DNA of 64,000 bases from Voacanga thouarsii (taxonomy: Eukaryota > Streptophyta > Magnoliopsida > Gentianales > Apocynaceae): NCBI GenBank assembly GCA_026120185.1, contig JANUWF010001622.1, positions 2,105,501 through 2,169,500 of the forward strand. The letters are read 5' to 3'. Shown piece after piece: positions 10,952 through 23,049 of the stretch (position 1 is the first letter of the stretch; every line of letters begins with the position of its first letter). The notes below the pieces were generated by a model, which was not told the DNA's origin, searched no databases, and worked only from the letters and a program-made list of their open reading frames with translations. The position numbers and the translations under genes are program-made.

Positions 10952-12541
10952 CACTACAAGAAAATTGTGAATTTGCCACGGATTTTTGCCACGAAAAATA
11001 TTTCGTGGCAATCAACGATGGATTTTGCCACGGAACAGCAAAATACAAGCAACTTGCGAGGGAAAAAAAATACCCTAGCAAATCCGTGGCAATTTGCCAC
11101 AGAATTACGATGGAAATAGTAGCAAGTAGCGATGCAAAAATATTTCGTCGCAAATCGGTAGCAAAAAAAGATGCCAAAAAATTATGCTAAATATCAGCCA
11201 CCGATTTGCGATGGAAACATTTCCATGGCAAATTTATGCCAAACATTAGCTACGAATTTGCCACGGAATCACAAAGCAGTGATAAAAAGAAAAGGTTAAT
11301 TTTTTGTTATGTGTTCCGTGGCAAATCCGTGGCTATTTGCCACGGACTCACAAAATTGCCACAAATCCGTGGCAGATTGCCACGGATTTGACACGGCATT
11401 TTTTTTCTTTTTTTTGTTCTAATTTATTAATTATATTGGTTTGTATTAATTTTTGTTCCATACATTTTAAATAATGACGACAAAATATTTTGTAAGTATC
11501 CTGATATATTTATTTTCTAATACGTTCATTCTTGAAATGGAATTGAAAATAAGATGTATTATTTGTCATGAACTGTACCTGCTTGAGAAACATTCGTAAC
11601 AAATCCGCAACAATTTTTCACGAATTTGCTATGAACTGTACCTACTTGAAAAATATCTGTGGCAATCTGCTACGGATTTGCCACGGACGTTCTTGCTTGA
11701 GAAATGTCCGTGGCAAATTCGTGATAAATTGTCACGGATTTGCCACGGATGGTACCTGCTTGAGAAACATCCGTGGCAATTTCGTGGCAATTTGTCACAG
11801 ATTTGCCACGCGAAATTGTCACAAACTGTACCTGCTTAAGAAATGTTCGTGGCAATCTGTCACGGATCGTACCTGCTTGAGAAACATCTATGCCAAATCC
11901 CGTAGTAATCTGCCATGGAATTGCCACGAATTGTACCTGATTGAGAAATGTCCGTGGCAAATTTTGTGACAATCTGTCATGAAATTGCCACGGACTGTAC
12001 CTACTTGAGAAATGTCTGTGATAATTTCATGGCAAATTGTCACGGATTTTCCACGGATAGTACCTGCTTGAGAAACATCCGTGGCAATTTTGTGACAATC
12101 TGCCACGAATTTGTTACGGACTGTACCTGCTTGAGAAATGTCCGTGTCCGTGGCAGATTGTCACGGATTTGCCACGAATCGTACCTACTTGAGAAACATC
12201 CGTGGCAAATTCGTGGCAATCTGCCACGGATTTGTCACGAACTGGTACCTGCTTGAGAAATGTCCGTGACAAATTCGTGGCAGATTGCTACGGATTTGCC
12301 ACGGACAGCCTATATTCCATATTGTTTTCGTGGCAAATCCCTGGTAATTTGCGACAGATTTGCCATGGACGGTACCTGCTTGAGAATCGTCCGTAGCAAA
12401 TCCGTGGCAAATTGCCACAGAAAATATTTCCATGGCAAAAAAATACTTAGCCACGAAGGTTTTTGCTACGGACTTTTTCCGTGGCAAATTCCAGTTTAGC
12501 CACGGATTTGTCCATGGTAAATTAATAGATTTCTTGTAGTG
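10952..12541. mobile_element. Non-autonomous CACTA transposon 2, nested in CACTA 1
   Basis: CACTACAAGAAAAT at 10952 and ATTTCTTGTAGTG ending at 12541 form the inverted ends. The flanking 3-bp duplication is TAT (10949-10951 and 12542-12544). The 1590-bp element consists almost entirely of TTTGCCACGGA / TCCGTGGCAAA words and codes for nothing credible. The open stretches in it are by-products of the repeat. Its sub-terminal word differs from that of CACTA 1, so it is a separate family that inserted later. Confidence 0.93.
11560..12420. repeat. Minisatellite of approx. 60-63 bp in CACTA 2
   Basis: About 13 copies of a unit starting gtacctgcttgagaaa, followed by (c/t)(a/g)tccgtggcaa and a mirrored gccacggatttgccacgga part. 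Copies start near 11574, 11637, 11690, 11752, 11828, 11868, 11932, 11996, 12059, 12122, 12180, 12245 and 12370. Each unit is itself partly palindromic (ccgtggcaa...ttgccacgg). Confidence 0.85.
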
Positions 12542-13069
12542 TATGAGTTGCTTCTAACAAGACATTTGCTGATCATGATTTGCTTGCATCTCTTACATTC
12601 TGCGACCATAATCCTCATGCAACTGCTAAATGACTCTGTGATCTAAATATATACTCCCTGTAGAAGTGCTACCTCCAGACCTTGCACTCAAAATATATAG
12701 GTTGACATGCTGAACCAAGATCAGAGATACATCCTTTCTTGACACTCCCATCTATCGTAAGTATAATGTTATCATAATCAACTAGAAGTACATAGTAGTA
12801 CCAAGTTGACCTTCTATCAAGGCTATAGAAGATACTTGCACTTCTATCTCCTCAACCATCCAAATTGCTCGCTCCAAAAAATTGAGTCAAGATTTTAGAA
12901 GGAAACAATAATAATTCTTCTCAAAATATGAAATCAAAGGAAAATTTTGATGAGTACATAAAGATCTCGATGATATGGTGTGATGAACTCCCTTCTCCCT
13001 TCAATCTCATACTAATGTAACTCTCTGTGAAGCTCAAGACTATTAGGTAGAACACCACCATTCTTTGCC
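12542..13069 (-). other. CACTA 1 internal segment, possible TnpA-type remnant
   Basis: On the minus strand at about 12960-13065 a stretch reads AKNGGVLPNSLELHREL, then a stop, then GRREFITPYHRDLY. This resembles the core of the plant Transposase_24/TnpA-like family, which has an ELF..TH...G.FV.....Y pattern. The match is short and broken, so the call is tentative. The rest of the segment shows nothing recognisable. Confidence 0.35.
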
Positions 13070-13075
13070 GCCTAT

Positions 13076-16074
13076 ATTACAACAACAACAACAACAACAA
13101 CAAAACCTTAATCCCAAGTAACTTGGGGTCGGCTACATGAACCAACGTCAGGTAACGTGTGGTCATCCACATGAATCCTCTCTCGCCACTTTCTTCTATC
13201 GAACGTCATACTGTCATCCAAATCTAACAAAGACATATCTCTCTTAATTACCTCTATCCATGTCGTTTTAGGCCTACCTCTACCTTTCCCTCTGTCTAAC
13301 CTATCCTGCCTCACTCTCTCCATCGCCCTAACAGGAGCATCCCTCGATCTTCAGTGAACGTGTCCAAACCAACGCAGACGACTTTCTCTCATCTTTTCCT
13401 CAATATATGCCACACCCACCTTTTCCCTAATGATCTCATTTCTAACTCTATCATTCCTAGTATATCCACACATCCACCGTAACATACGCATCTCAGCTAC
13501 TTTCATTTTTTGAATATGACACCTTTTAGCTGCCCAACATTCCATACCATATAACAAAGCAGGTCGTATGACTGCCTTGTAAAACTTTCCCTTTAAATTC
13601 AACGGTGCATTACGATCACAAAGAATACCAGTCGCACTCCTCCATTTCAACCAACCCGCCGTAACTCGATGTGCAACGTCGCTATCGGGCTCTCCGTTTT
13701 TCTGAATAATAGATCCTAGATAGCGAAAACAATCAGCTAACGGTATATCTCTACCTTCCAAAGTTACACTCTGGGCTATGTTTCTGCTACCACTAAACTT
13801 GCATCCCATATACTCTATTTTACTCCTACTAATTTTGAAACCCTTGCATTCCAATGTCTGCCGCCATAACTCCAATTTAGCATTTACACCGGCTCTAGTC
13901 TCATCAATTAATACAATATCATCCGCAAACAACATACACCATGGCACAGCCTCCTGTATAGTGCAGGTCAACTCATCCATAACGGCTGTAAAGAGGAAAG
14001 GGTTAAGCGCTGATCCTTGATGCACCCCGATATTAATAGGGAATTCTGCAGTCACTCCGGCGCCAATCCTTACACTTGTACATGCTCCCTCATACATATC
14101 TTTAATGAGAGTAATATACTTTATTGATACACCTTTCTTAGCTAGCACCCACCAAACTACCTCTCTAGGAACCCTGTCATAGGCTTTTTCCAGGTCAATA
14201 AATACCATATGTAAATCTTTCTTTCTTTCCCTATGATATTCAATCATCTGCCGTAATAAATGAATTGCCTCCGTAGTGGAACGCCCAGGTATAAAACCAA
14301 ACTGATTATCTGAAATTTGTATAATGCCCCGTAACCTCTGTTCAATCACTCTCTCCCAAAGCTTCATAGTATGACTCATGAGTTTAATCCCATGGTAATT
14401 GGCACAATCCTGGACATCTCCTTTATTCTTGTACAGAGGAATCAGAGTACTCTTCCTCCACTCTGTAGGCATCCTATTAACTTTATATATCTTGTTGAAT
14501 AGACTTGTCAGTCACGTAATACCTATATCTCCTAAACACTTCCAAACCTCTATCGGTATACCATCCGGTCCTACAGCTTTTTTTGGACTCATCCTTTTAA
14601 GGGCATCACGGACTTCATGCTTCTGAATACGACGAATCCATGCATGGTTAACCTCTTCGTTCGAAAACGCCAGGCTACCTACACTCGGAACTTGGACTTG
14701 ACTCCCGTTGAATAACTTAACAAAATATGATCTCCATCTCTCCTTTATTTCTTCATCCTTAACTAAAACATTGTGGTTTTCATCCTTTATACATTTCACT
14801 ACACCTATATCCCTTGTCTTCTTCTCCTTGTAACGCGCCAATCTATATATATTCTTCTCTCCGTCTTTGGTATCTAACTTTTCATATAAATCCTTGTAAA
14901 TTATGGCTCTTGCATTTCGACAGCTTCTTTAGCTTTTCTTCTCGCGACTTTATATTTCTCAAAATTTTCATCACTCCTACACCTTCCTAAGTTTCGATAG
15001 CACTCTCTTTTGCTTCTTACAGTTTCTTTCACTTCGTTGTTCCACCACGACACATCCTTGTTAAGAGGTATTTTTCCTTTAGATTCTCCAAGCACTTCCT
15101 TAGCTACTGTCCTAATACATTGAGCCATCTTTCTCCACATAGTATCTGGATCCGAATCCATATCAGAAGACCAATTATCCGCCTCAACTACCTTATTGAC
15201 AAAGGCTATTCTTTCATCCCCCTGAAGCTTCCACCACCTAATCCTAGGGTCAACTCAAAAATTCTGCTACTTACTCTTTTTCCTAAAATTAAAATCGAGA
15301 ACCAACAGCCTGTGTTGCGTAACTACACTCTCACCTGGAATAACTTTACAATCCGTACACCTATTACGAAACCTACACCTCATAATAAAGAAGTCTATCT
15401 GACTGGCATTTAACCCGCTTCTAAAGGTCACTAAGTGAGAATCTCTCTTCTTAAACCAAGTATTTGCTATGGTCAAATCATAGGCCAAAGCAAAATCAAG
15501 AATAGCAGTTCCTGCTTTGTTTTTAGCTCCGAAACCCTGACCTCCATGAGCACTCTCAAACCCGCTCTTATCAGTACCTACATGTCCGTTTAGATCACCA
15601 CCAATGAAAAGCTTTTCTACACACGGTACACTCTGGACAATCTCATCTAAATCATCCCAGAACTGTTGCCTAACCGAATGATCGAGTCCTACTTGCGGCG
15701 CATACGCACTAATAACAGTAGTAATCTCGCTGCCAATCATGATCTTGATGCTCAAAATCCTATCACTCTTCCTCTGTATTTCAACCACATCATCAATAAA
15801 CTTACGATCAATAATAATCCCGACTCCATTTCTATTTCTAACTCTACCTGAATACCAAAGCTTATAACCCCATGGAGCGACTACTCTCGCCTTCTCACCT
15901 ACCCACTTGGTTTCCTGAAGACACAAAATGCTAATCTTTCTCCTCCGCATTACCTCAACTAGCTCTGTCAATCTACCGGTCAAAGATCCTATATTCCATG
16001 TAGCTAGACGAATCCTATCCCTGTAGACTGTCTTTTTTACCCTACACCCTTGCATATTTGACACCGCATCCGGG
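13076..16074 (-). mobile_element. RTE-clade LINE, near full length
   Basis: A minus-strand non-LTR element with an endonuclease followed by a reverse transcriptase. Its 3' end (left) is a (TTG)n tail (13080-13102 as caa repeats) rather than poly(A), typical of RTE elements. The coding start at 16064 is only about 10 bp from the 5' end. A 6-bp gcctat flanks both sides (13070-13075 and 16075-16080) and is the candidate target duplication. It is inserted in the middle of CACTA 1. Confidence 0.88.
13108..16064 (-). pseudogene. RTE LINE polyprotein (endonuclease + reverse transcriptase), broken
   Basis: Starts with ATG at 16064. The AP endonuclease domain (16064-15267) shows LATWNIGSLTG, LQETKW, GGDLNGHVG and the C-terminal SQIDFF and TQHRLL motifs. 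After a stop/frameshift the linker continues at 15161-14901 and 14841-14512. Reverse transcriptase (14472-13351) carries FIDLEKAYDRVPR, GVHQGSALNPFLF and the catalytic FADDIVL, then CRYLGS-like and RLRWFGHV sequence; the C-terminal piece is 13323-13108. Stops at about 14510 and 13349 look like single-base changes (TGG or CGA to TGA). A few lesions in 3 kb indicate a relatively young but inactive copy. Confidence 0.9.
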
Positions 16075-16978
16075 GCCTATCCCTGCTTGTATGCATACAT
16101 GAGACGTTCTCATCCTAATGTTAGTGATTACGAGAATTTTGATATGATCGAGCCTGTGTCTCGAGACTCTGCTAATACACTACCATGGCTGTAAACATAT
16201 TCTTAGGCATACATGGAAGTTTAACTTTATGTCTCAACCATATCTTTTTGGCTACAGCAATAATCCCTGTAAATAGCTCCCCTGCCTTCGAGTTTCAAAC
16301 TTTTCGGATTATCGCACTATCCTCTACCATCCATTTATGTCGTTTCTACAATAAAAATCATATATCATTAGTGATAACTTTACTAACAATAACAAGAAAA
16401 TCGTATAACATATAATTATTGAACACTCGCCTTGAATTCCTGAAAGCAAGTATTCTCTGTCTCAATATTCACATGCAACCATCTCTTGTGTGGGGCATCA
16501 AATTTTATCTTGATGTAGTCTGAAATGCAATTATGAATTTTATATTGAATCTCTATTGGCCCAATCCTAATACAAATACAAAGGAGAAACTTAGAGTGCT
16601 TCAACAAAAAAGTTAAATAAATTAAATTAAACAGTCAATGGAAAATTATGGTTGCTGTAAATACATATGATATACTTACACATCAGAACTCCTCGGAAGA
16701 ATATGTATCATGGGTCGCTGTGACGGAGAAGGGATGGGTAGAGGGACAACAGAAGCAGTAGCGTAATCACCAACAACAACACTCTTGTCGGATGAAGGAT
16801 TCTATGAAGGTTCTAATGGAGGATCATTGAAGGTAGACAGTGTGGCATGCTCTGTATTGAGATATGGGCTATTTAGAGGCATATCTGCAAAGCAAATGAT
16901 TTTTTTTTTTGTAAATTAAAAAATAATAATAGCTGACTATAAGAATAGTAAAAGATATAAATATGTAAGCAATATAGT
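16075..16978. other. CACTA 1 internal DNA downstream of the transposase
   Basis: No intact gene. A ttgaacactcgccttgaatt stretch (about 16419-16438) recurs at about 21134-21153 as ttgaacactcaccttgaatt, suggesting an internal duplication of the element. Proline/serine-rich minus-strand reading at about 16680-16860 may be a further C-terminal exon of a transposon protein; not certain. Confidence 0.4.
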
Positions 16979-19334
16979 TTACTCGTCCTCAATTTCAACT
17001 TCAACGTCAGCATCGACTCCCTCATTTTCAGTCTCATATTTAATCTCATCATCGGTATCATCATTGTCACCCCTAATTGCATCCTCTTCTCCTTTAGCAT
17101 CCCAATCACATAGAAGATCAAGTTGATCATTGTGAATTGATAATGGTAAGCCAAAGGTATGGTCATCTTGATTAGCATGATTAACTTGTGTTACATCAAA
17201 AGTCTCTTGTATTTTAATATGAAATACTGCCCACTAGTTACACATATCACGTCTTGCATTCAGATATGGAGCATAGTATACCTGAATTGCTTGATGGGCA
17301 AGCACAAATGGTTCATATTTTAGCCACCTTTTTCTATGATTTATTTCCACCAATCTGTACCTTGGATAAACTTTCATACTATCACGAGATCATGGATCAA
17401 ACCACTTACACTTAAAAAATATTGTGTTCTACTTTGGCGAGTCAGGATATTGTACTCGAAGTATTTCTTGTATCAATCCATAATAATCTCCTTTATTTCT
17501 TGATTGAACATAAGTCGTACCTTGAATGCACACCCCATAATACATTGTACATCTTCCTTCTCCGTGGCTCATAGTATGAAAACAATATCCATTAATATAG
17601 CAAATGGAGTATGCTTCAACTGTCATTAAAAGGTCTCGTAAGAGTTCTTTTAAAAGCTTACTGTCAATTTTATTCTCTGCTGACAAAACCTAATCAATAT
17701 ATACAAGATTAGTATTATAAAGAGTAGAGACATGCTAATTTGTACAAATTTTTTTCTCAATATAATTACAGAATCAACTAGCAAATTTGCTTTCGATCTC
17801 CTTATCAACATTGCAATCTCCAACTTGAGGATAATTGGTGTGTAATTGACCAATAAACACACTAAATTTAGATTATAAAAACAACTTAGTATCAGTCGAT
17901 CACAAATAGAAGAGTTAGTATAAATGAGTGAAAATTTCTAATAAAGTGTGGATAATGAACCTAATAAACGGTTCCACCTCTAAACAATTTAGCAGCATAT
18001 AAAGATGGGTAGTCTTGTATTCCTTGTCAGTAAGCCACCGCATAGAAGATCTATCTGCTAATCAACTCAGTAAACTAAAAATTGTTCAATTGTTTGCAAA
18101 ATAATTTTGGTCACCACCATCGTCATGTCGGCTTGGACGCCTACTTCTTGTTACAACATGTGGCTCAAAATAATATGTTGTAAAGTTAGAAGCCTCTTCA
18201 ACCAAATAAGCATTAACTATAAATGCTTCAACCCTCGTCTTGTTTCTAATCTTCTTTTTCAAATGGTAGAGATATCTACAATGGTCAACCACAATTTTGG
18301 TCACGACTATAATATGGAGAGAGAGAATTGAAATGTTAATTACTCCCTTCGTTCCACTAAAATTGACAGTGGTTGACTTGATATGATATTTTATGCAAAA
18401 ATAAAAGTTAGAATATAATAATATAATATAATATAGTATAATAAAAATAAGAAAAATATGAGTCCCACAATACTTTATGTCAAATCTAAGTATATAAAAA
18501 TAATATATGTGGGGTATATTGATTATTTTATAATAAATTATATAGTAAAAATTTTCCTTTTAAGGAAAGTGTCAAATTTTTTGAGACGGCCCAAAATAGT
18601 AAGTAAGTCAATTTTGTTGGGTTAGAGGGAGTACAACTTAGAAATATTTGTGGTTTTTGAATTACCTTTCAAATGGAAATATCCAGGGATATTGAACTGG
18701 GCCGCACAAAAGAGCTTTATATGGCAAATGAACTAAAAGATGCTCTATTGAGTTGAAGAATGTGGGTGGAAATATTCTCCTCAACTTACACAATATAGCA
18801 GAATTAATATTTTCCTCCAACTCCCTCATCTTACTGACAGTAAACTTAGTGGCACATAATACATTAAAAAACGAGCTAAACTCAGTTTAAGGCATTCCCA
18901 ATTGACTCTAGCAACATTTGTCTAAAAGCAAAGGATAACAAGCGCAACATGAAAGGAAGAATATGTATCACAGAAGGAAGGACCTGCGGCATCATATACC
19001 ATTTCTTGATACCTATTTATGATTTTATCATGATCCAATACTACAGGAAGCAGTACTGATTCACAGGTTTAGTAATCAATCTCCTCCATGGGATGTCCAT
19101 GTAAAATAATTTGGCATAAACCCTTTGTCTAGAATGTGAACATGGCAGGTTTCATGATTTTGGAATTTAAGAAGCTTGCACCGAGAACGAGGACACTTTG
19201 TCATTGCTGTACGGATGAATTGTGGTTGCGCACATACAACTTGCACGAATTCATTGAGTCCTTGTGTAAAATCCTTTATTATGCCTCGACGTGGGGAGGA
19301 GTTGATTATATATCCAACTTCTATCTCTATTCAT
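16979..19334 (-). pseudogene. CACTA transposase (TnpD-like) remnant with missing catalytic core
   Basis: Reading the minus strand from 19334: a transposase-associated domain starts MNRDRSWIYNQLL and, after a one-base frameshift, shows KDFTQGLNEFV, TKCPRSRCK and HILDKGFMPNYFTWTSHGG (about 19330-19080). Then comes a short YQEMVYDAAGPSF piece (about 19010-18960). It jumps straight to a DUF4218 domain with RIFPPTFFNSIEHL and PVQYPWIFPFER (about 18790-18660). A DUF4216 domain follows at 17686-17230 with GYCFHTMSHGEG, YYGLIQEIL, FFKCKWFDP and a QVYYAPYLNARRDM segment. An acidic tail ends at TAA 16979-16981. The Tnp2 catalytic domain that belongs between the first two parts is absent, and stops and frameshifts occur throughout, so this copy cannot move by itself. 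Confidence 0.85.
18343..18631. mobile_element. Stowaway-like MITE in CACTA 1
   Basis: The inverted ends are CTCCCTTCGTTCC...AAAATTGAC and GTCAATTTTGTT...GAGGGAG. The 289-bp element is flanked by TA on both sides (18341-18342, 18632-18633). The CTCCCTCCGTCCC-type end is characteristic of Tc1/Mariner Stowaway elements. No coding capacity. It lies in the transposase remnant between the DUF4216 and DUF4218 parts. Confidence 0.85.
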
Positions 19335-21389
19335 TTGACCTGGCTATATGCCACCTATTCGACTTAGTTTAGTAACATCTATTGAGATAACTTTAAAATT
19401 TTAAAAGGAAACTTGAAACTAATTTCCAAAATATACAATAATTTTAATTTGCAAGGCAACTTTAAACTAATTTCCAAAATATTCTTGCATAAACATACAA
19501 GAAACAATGAAAATTAAAGTAGGTCACATTCAAGTAGCATCCACATCTTCAGTGTTATCAATTTTTACTATTTTCCCCCCAAAATAGTAAATTGCGGTAT
19601 AATATTTCTTTTTTTTAAATCACTCTCTCACAATACATTCAAAATAATCTATTATTTAAGGAAAAAAATAATTTTTCTCACTAATTGGTAGCTATCACTT
19701 TCTTTTTGTTTTTTTATACTTAAATGAGTAGAAGAAGGAATAGGATCTTAAAATGCAATACTCGAATGCAAATCGACACCTTAATAACTCAAAACCAAAT
19801 CTTCAATCAATCTACCACAAAGCTCAATCCAATACATAGCCCCAACTCTAGACCTCAATAACAAAACTCAAAATAAAGCTGAAAATAGAAAGTAAAGAGA
19901 ACAATCCAAATAAGGATCAAGTTAGAAAATGCAGAAACAACATTCCTCAAAAGACAGTATCAATAGGTCATTCCATATCTAAGTTTATAAAGTAAAACTC
20001 AAACATGAAATCCACTAAAACACGTGCAGTTTAGAATTCATGTAATTCCATATGATAACTTAATTTAATCCCAGAAACAAGACAAAACACATCAGCTCAC
20101 TTTCACCAATTCAACCCCATCTATATAGTCTCATCCATCAAAACTACCAACAAATGCATTTAATAGAAATGGAGTATTATTCCACAGCCATATGAATGCA
20201 ACAAAAAACTGGGTTCCAAATATTCACAAATACAAGATCTTTAGAGCACCCAACGCAAAATTTGGTGTCTCACAATAATCAACCAAGCCTAATACAAATG
20301 ATATTCAATAAATGCTAATTGCCATTTAAATTCATCAAGACAAGATCAATCAAATTACATAAAATGTCATTTACATTCCCAGTGTATCAAATTTCAGTAT
20401 ATAAAATTTCTATTAGATTCATCAAATGTCATTTACAGTCCCATTGTTTCCAACCAAATTACAGAAAACCATATGGCATGTCCCTAACTTTTTAAGAAAA
20501 TTTCATCAAGATTCCAGGTCATATGAGCTATTAACTAGTAATCCATCAAGATAGGTACCTGCAAAAGTTTCCATTTTTGTATTTGAATCGAAACATTGCG
20601 ATTTATTTACATACGCATATATATGTGCACACACTTACTTCTTATTAATCATTTTGCAACTCATCATGCTCTAGGCTACTATTTTGTTTTCAGTGAAATG
20701 GATTGACTTTCTTCTGAGAACTAAGATCAATCTACACCCAGCACAAGTGTAATATGACTTCATTAACTCATGAACCATGGGTATTATTGATTGAGAGAAA
20801 ATAAAGAACTGAAGCAAAGTTCAAGCTACAGTCATCCTTCTATACACAATGCTAGATTAGGATAGCCCTTTTAAACCAAAGTGAAATGCACCATGTTGCC
20901 TCCCGAGCCTACACACATTAACCAATCGCTCCTAATGTTATGAATCTTAAGGACATTGCAAAAAATAGTAGCTATTTCGTGGCCACCCAATGCCCGCATT
21001 CAAACATACACTACACACAGTAGCACACACTAGAATAAAAAATGCCCTTTCAAAGCAATGAGAAGGGATAAAATGCTGCACAAAAGTCAAAGTATTACTT
21101 CTATTTAATTAAAAGACTAAAAATCCACTACGTTGAACACTCACCTTGAATTGAACATATTCTTGTGGTGATGTGAGGGCAACCTTCTGTGGCAGCAAAA
21201 AGACAGAAAGTGCAGTCCAGATATGGCGATCACCCTTTGTTATGGCAACGATTGGGGCAACGACGACGGAGGGCGGTGATTACTCAACGTGGCTCGACAG
21301 GAACGGTAGGCGCAAAGATAGGAAGAAAACAAAATGAAAAGGGAAATGCAGTGTGGAGGAAGAAGATGAGTTAACACAAAATGAAAAGG
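19335..21389. other. CACTA 1 internal DNA upstream of the transposase
   Basis: AT-rich DNA without a recognisable gene. It presumably includes the transposon promoter and untranslated leader. The stretch 21134-21153 repeats a sequence at 16419-16438. A short GC-richer patch at about 21180-21370 has open frames on both strands, none recognised. Confidence 0.4.
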
Positions 21390-22291
21390 AAATATTAGCC
21401 ACAAAAATTTTCGTAGGTATTTCATAGCTATCGGACACGAATTAGCAATAGAATAATTCAAAAATTGCAAATAACATGTTTCGTTGTTGATGCGTGTTCA
21501 TTTACAGATCAGCCACAGATATTTTTCACAAATATAATAAAATTTATAAAAGATTATCGTGGCTGATTCGTAACAAATCAGGTGCAAATCAATCACAAAA
21601 TATTTTTTTTAAAACAAGAAAAAATTTTAAGCATTTTGTGGTCGATCCATGGGTGACCAGCTACAAATCAGTCATGGATATTTTTCACAAATTTAATTAA
21701 ATTTAGAAAAAAAATCTGTTTCTGGTGCGTGGCAGATCAGATGCAAATTAGACAGGAAATATATTCACAAATATATTGAAATTTTTTTAAAAGTTTCGTG
21801 GCTGATCCGTAGGTGAATCCTTAGTATCATTGTATTCTCAAAATAATTCCGTAGTTAATTCGTATCTAATCTCCTATAGATCAGTTATGATAAATTTTTA
21901 TAAATTTAATAAGAATTTGAAATACTTTCGTGGCTGATTTGCGACCGATCTGCCGCGAATCAGCAACGACTATTTATTCTAAATATATATAAATGTGGGA
22001 AAAAAAAAACAGTTGCTGATTTGTAACAAATCATTCATGAATTAGTCATGAAAAGTTTTATAAATTTAATGAATTTTTTTAAAAAATAGTCATGACTGAT
22101 CTGTGAGTATCACTCACGATCAACCACAGAAATTTTTTTGACAAATTTCAATAATGTTTCAAATTATTCACCCACAGATCTGCAACGAAATTGCTAACAA
22201 CGTTTTTTCCGTGGTTGAAGTGTAGTTGTTATGTGGCTAATCACCCACACTTTTATTCCATGGCTAATATCCATACCAGTTTCTTGTAGTG
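21390..22291. repeat. Sub-terminal repeats, right end of CACTA 1
   Basis: Degenerate copies of cgtggctgat(t/c)cgta and matching inverted words, in A/T-rich spacers, ending at the ACCAGTTTCTTGTAGTG terminus. Counterpart of 9906-10560. Confidence 0.85.
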
Positions 22292-22559
22292 ATTTATAAG
22301 CATCATGCATGAAAAAATTTTTACTTCTTAAAAATACCACATAAAATCTATATATATATATATAAGTAGCTGCAGAATGTTGTAAATGTGACACCTAGCA
22401 TTGTTTGTTGTTGCCATGTGGCACCTTAAATCTACATGTATTTATCTATTATTTTCCTAATTAAATCTCAAGGGTCATGCAAATGAAAAGCCATTTATAG
22501 ATTCATTGATTTTGGGTAATTCAAGGATTAACTTTTCATTGCCCCCTTTTCCGTGCTAC

Positions 22560-22701
22560 TGCTCTCTTCTTCCCGATGTAGCTTCGTACTCCGGCTCTCC
22601 CTCTTCCCCGCTTGCACTTCTTCGCCTTCCCCAATCATCAGATGTTCTCCATCTCCGCTGCACTTCCTCCCCTTCCCCCATCATCGGATGTTCTCCATGG
22701 A
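22560..22701. repeat. Short tandem duplication beside the captured dehydrogenase fragment
   Basis: Two C/T-rich copies of cttccc(c/c)(a/c)atcatc(a/g)gatgttctccat occur at about 22626-22652 and 22673-22699. The second copy abuts the dehydrogenase fragment at its truncated end, so this may be a rearrangement junction. Confidence 0.5.
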
Positions 22702-23049
22702 GAACTTCACGGCAAGATGGCCTAATCCACCTAGACCCACCACACCAATGTGCACTCCAGGCCTGTTTAGACCAAAATATTTGAGGCAGCTATAAGTTGT
22801 GATCCCAGCACAGAGGAGAGGAGCACTGGCATCAAGTGGGAGATTATCAGGCCAACAAATCACAAAATGATCCTTGGCAATCATGACACTGGAGAAGCCT
22901 CCATATGTGGGGCTTCCATCATTGTCTGTGGAATTGTAAGTGAGAATCATTTTAGGACAATAATTTTCAAGATCATGGTAGCAATCCCTGCATGAGACAC
23001 ATGAACCAACCATGCATCCCACACCAACTTTATCTCCCACTTGGAATTT
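22702..23049 (-). pseudogene. Cinnamyl-alcohol/mannitol dehydrogenase-like gene fragment
   Basis: On the minus strand, 116 codons without a stop match the middle of the plant zinc-dependent CAD family. The piece begins [17 protein letters not shown] and includes the structural-zinc cysteines (C-X2-C-X2-C-X7-C, ending ENYC), then [20 protein letters not shown], and the cofactor-binding [12 protein letters not shown]. It stops abruptly at 22702, before the rest of the nucleotide-binding domain. The upstream catalytic-zinc part is also absent. It is a captured exon-size fragment inside the Helitron, not a working gene. Confidence 0.85.

Larger units (their letters stand above)
9906..22291 (-). 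mobile_element. CACTA (En/Spm) transposon 1, approx. 12.4 kb with nested insertions
   Basis: The ends are CACTACTAGAAACTGGT at 9906 and ACCAGTTTCTTGTAGTG at 22275-22291, an inverted pair differing at one base. They are flanked by a 3-bp duplication ATT (9903-9905 and 22292-22294), the size expected for CACTA elements. Both ends carry sub-terminal repeats built on ttcgtggctgat. Inside is a minus-strand transposase remnant (16979-19334), a second CACTA element (10952-12541), an RTE LINE (13076-16074) and a Stowaway (18343-18631). Without these three the element is about 7.5 kb. The strand given is that of the transposase. Confidence 0.93.

Noticed and set aside
10882..12499. Many 60-130-codon open frames on both strands
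   Set aside because: They lie in the tandem repeats of CACTA 2 and consist of repeated C-H-G-rich peptides derived from gccacgga words; not genes despite the zinc-finger-like look.
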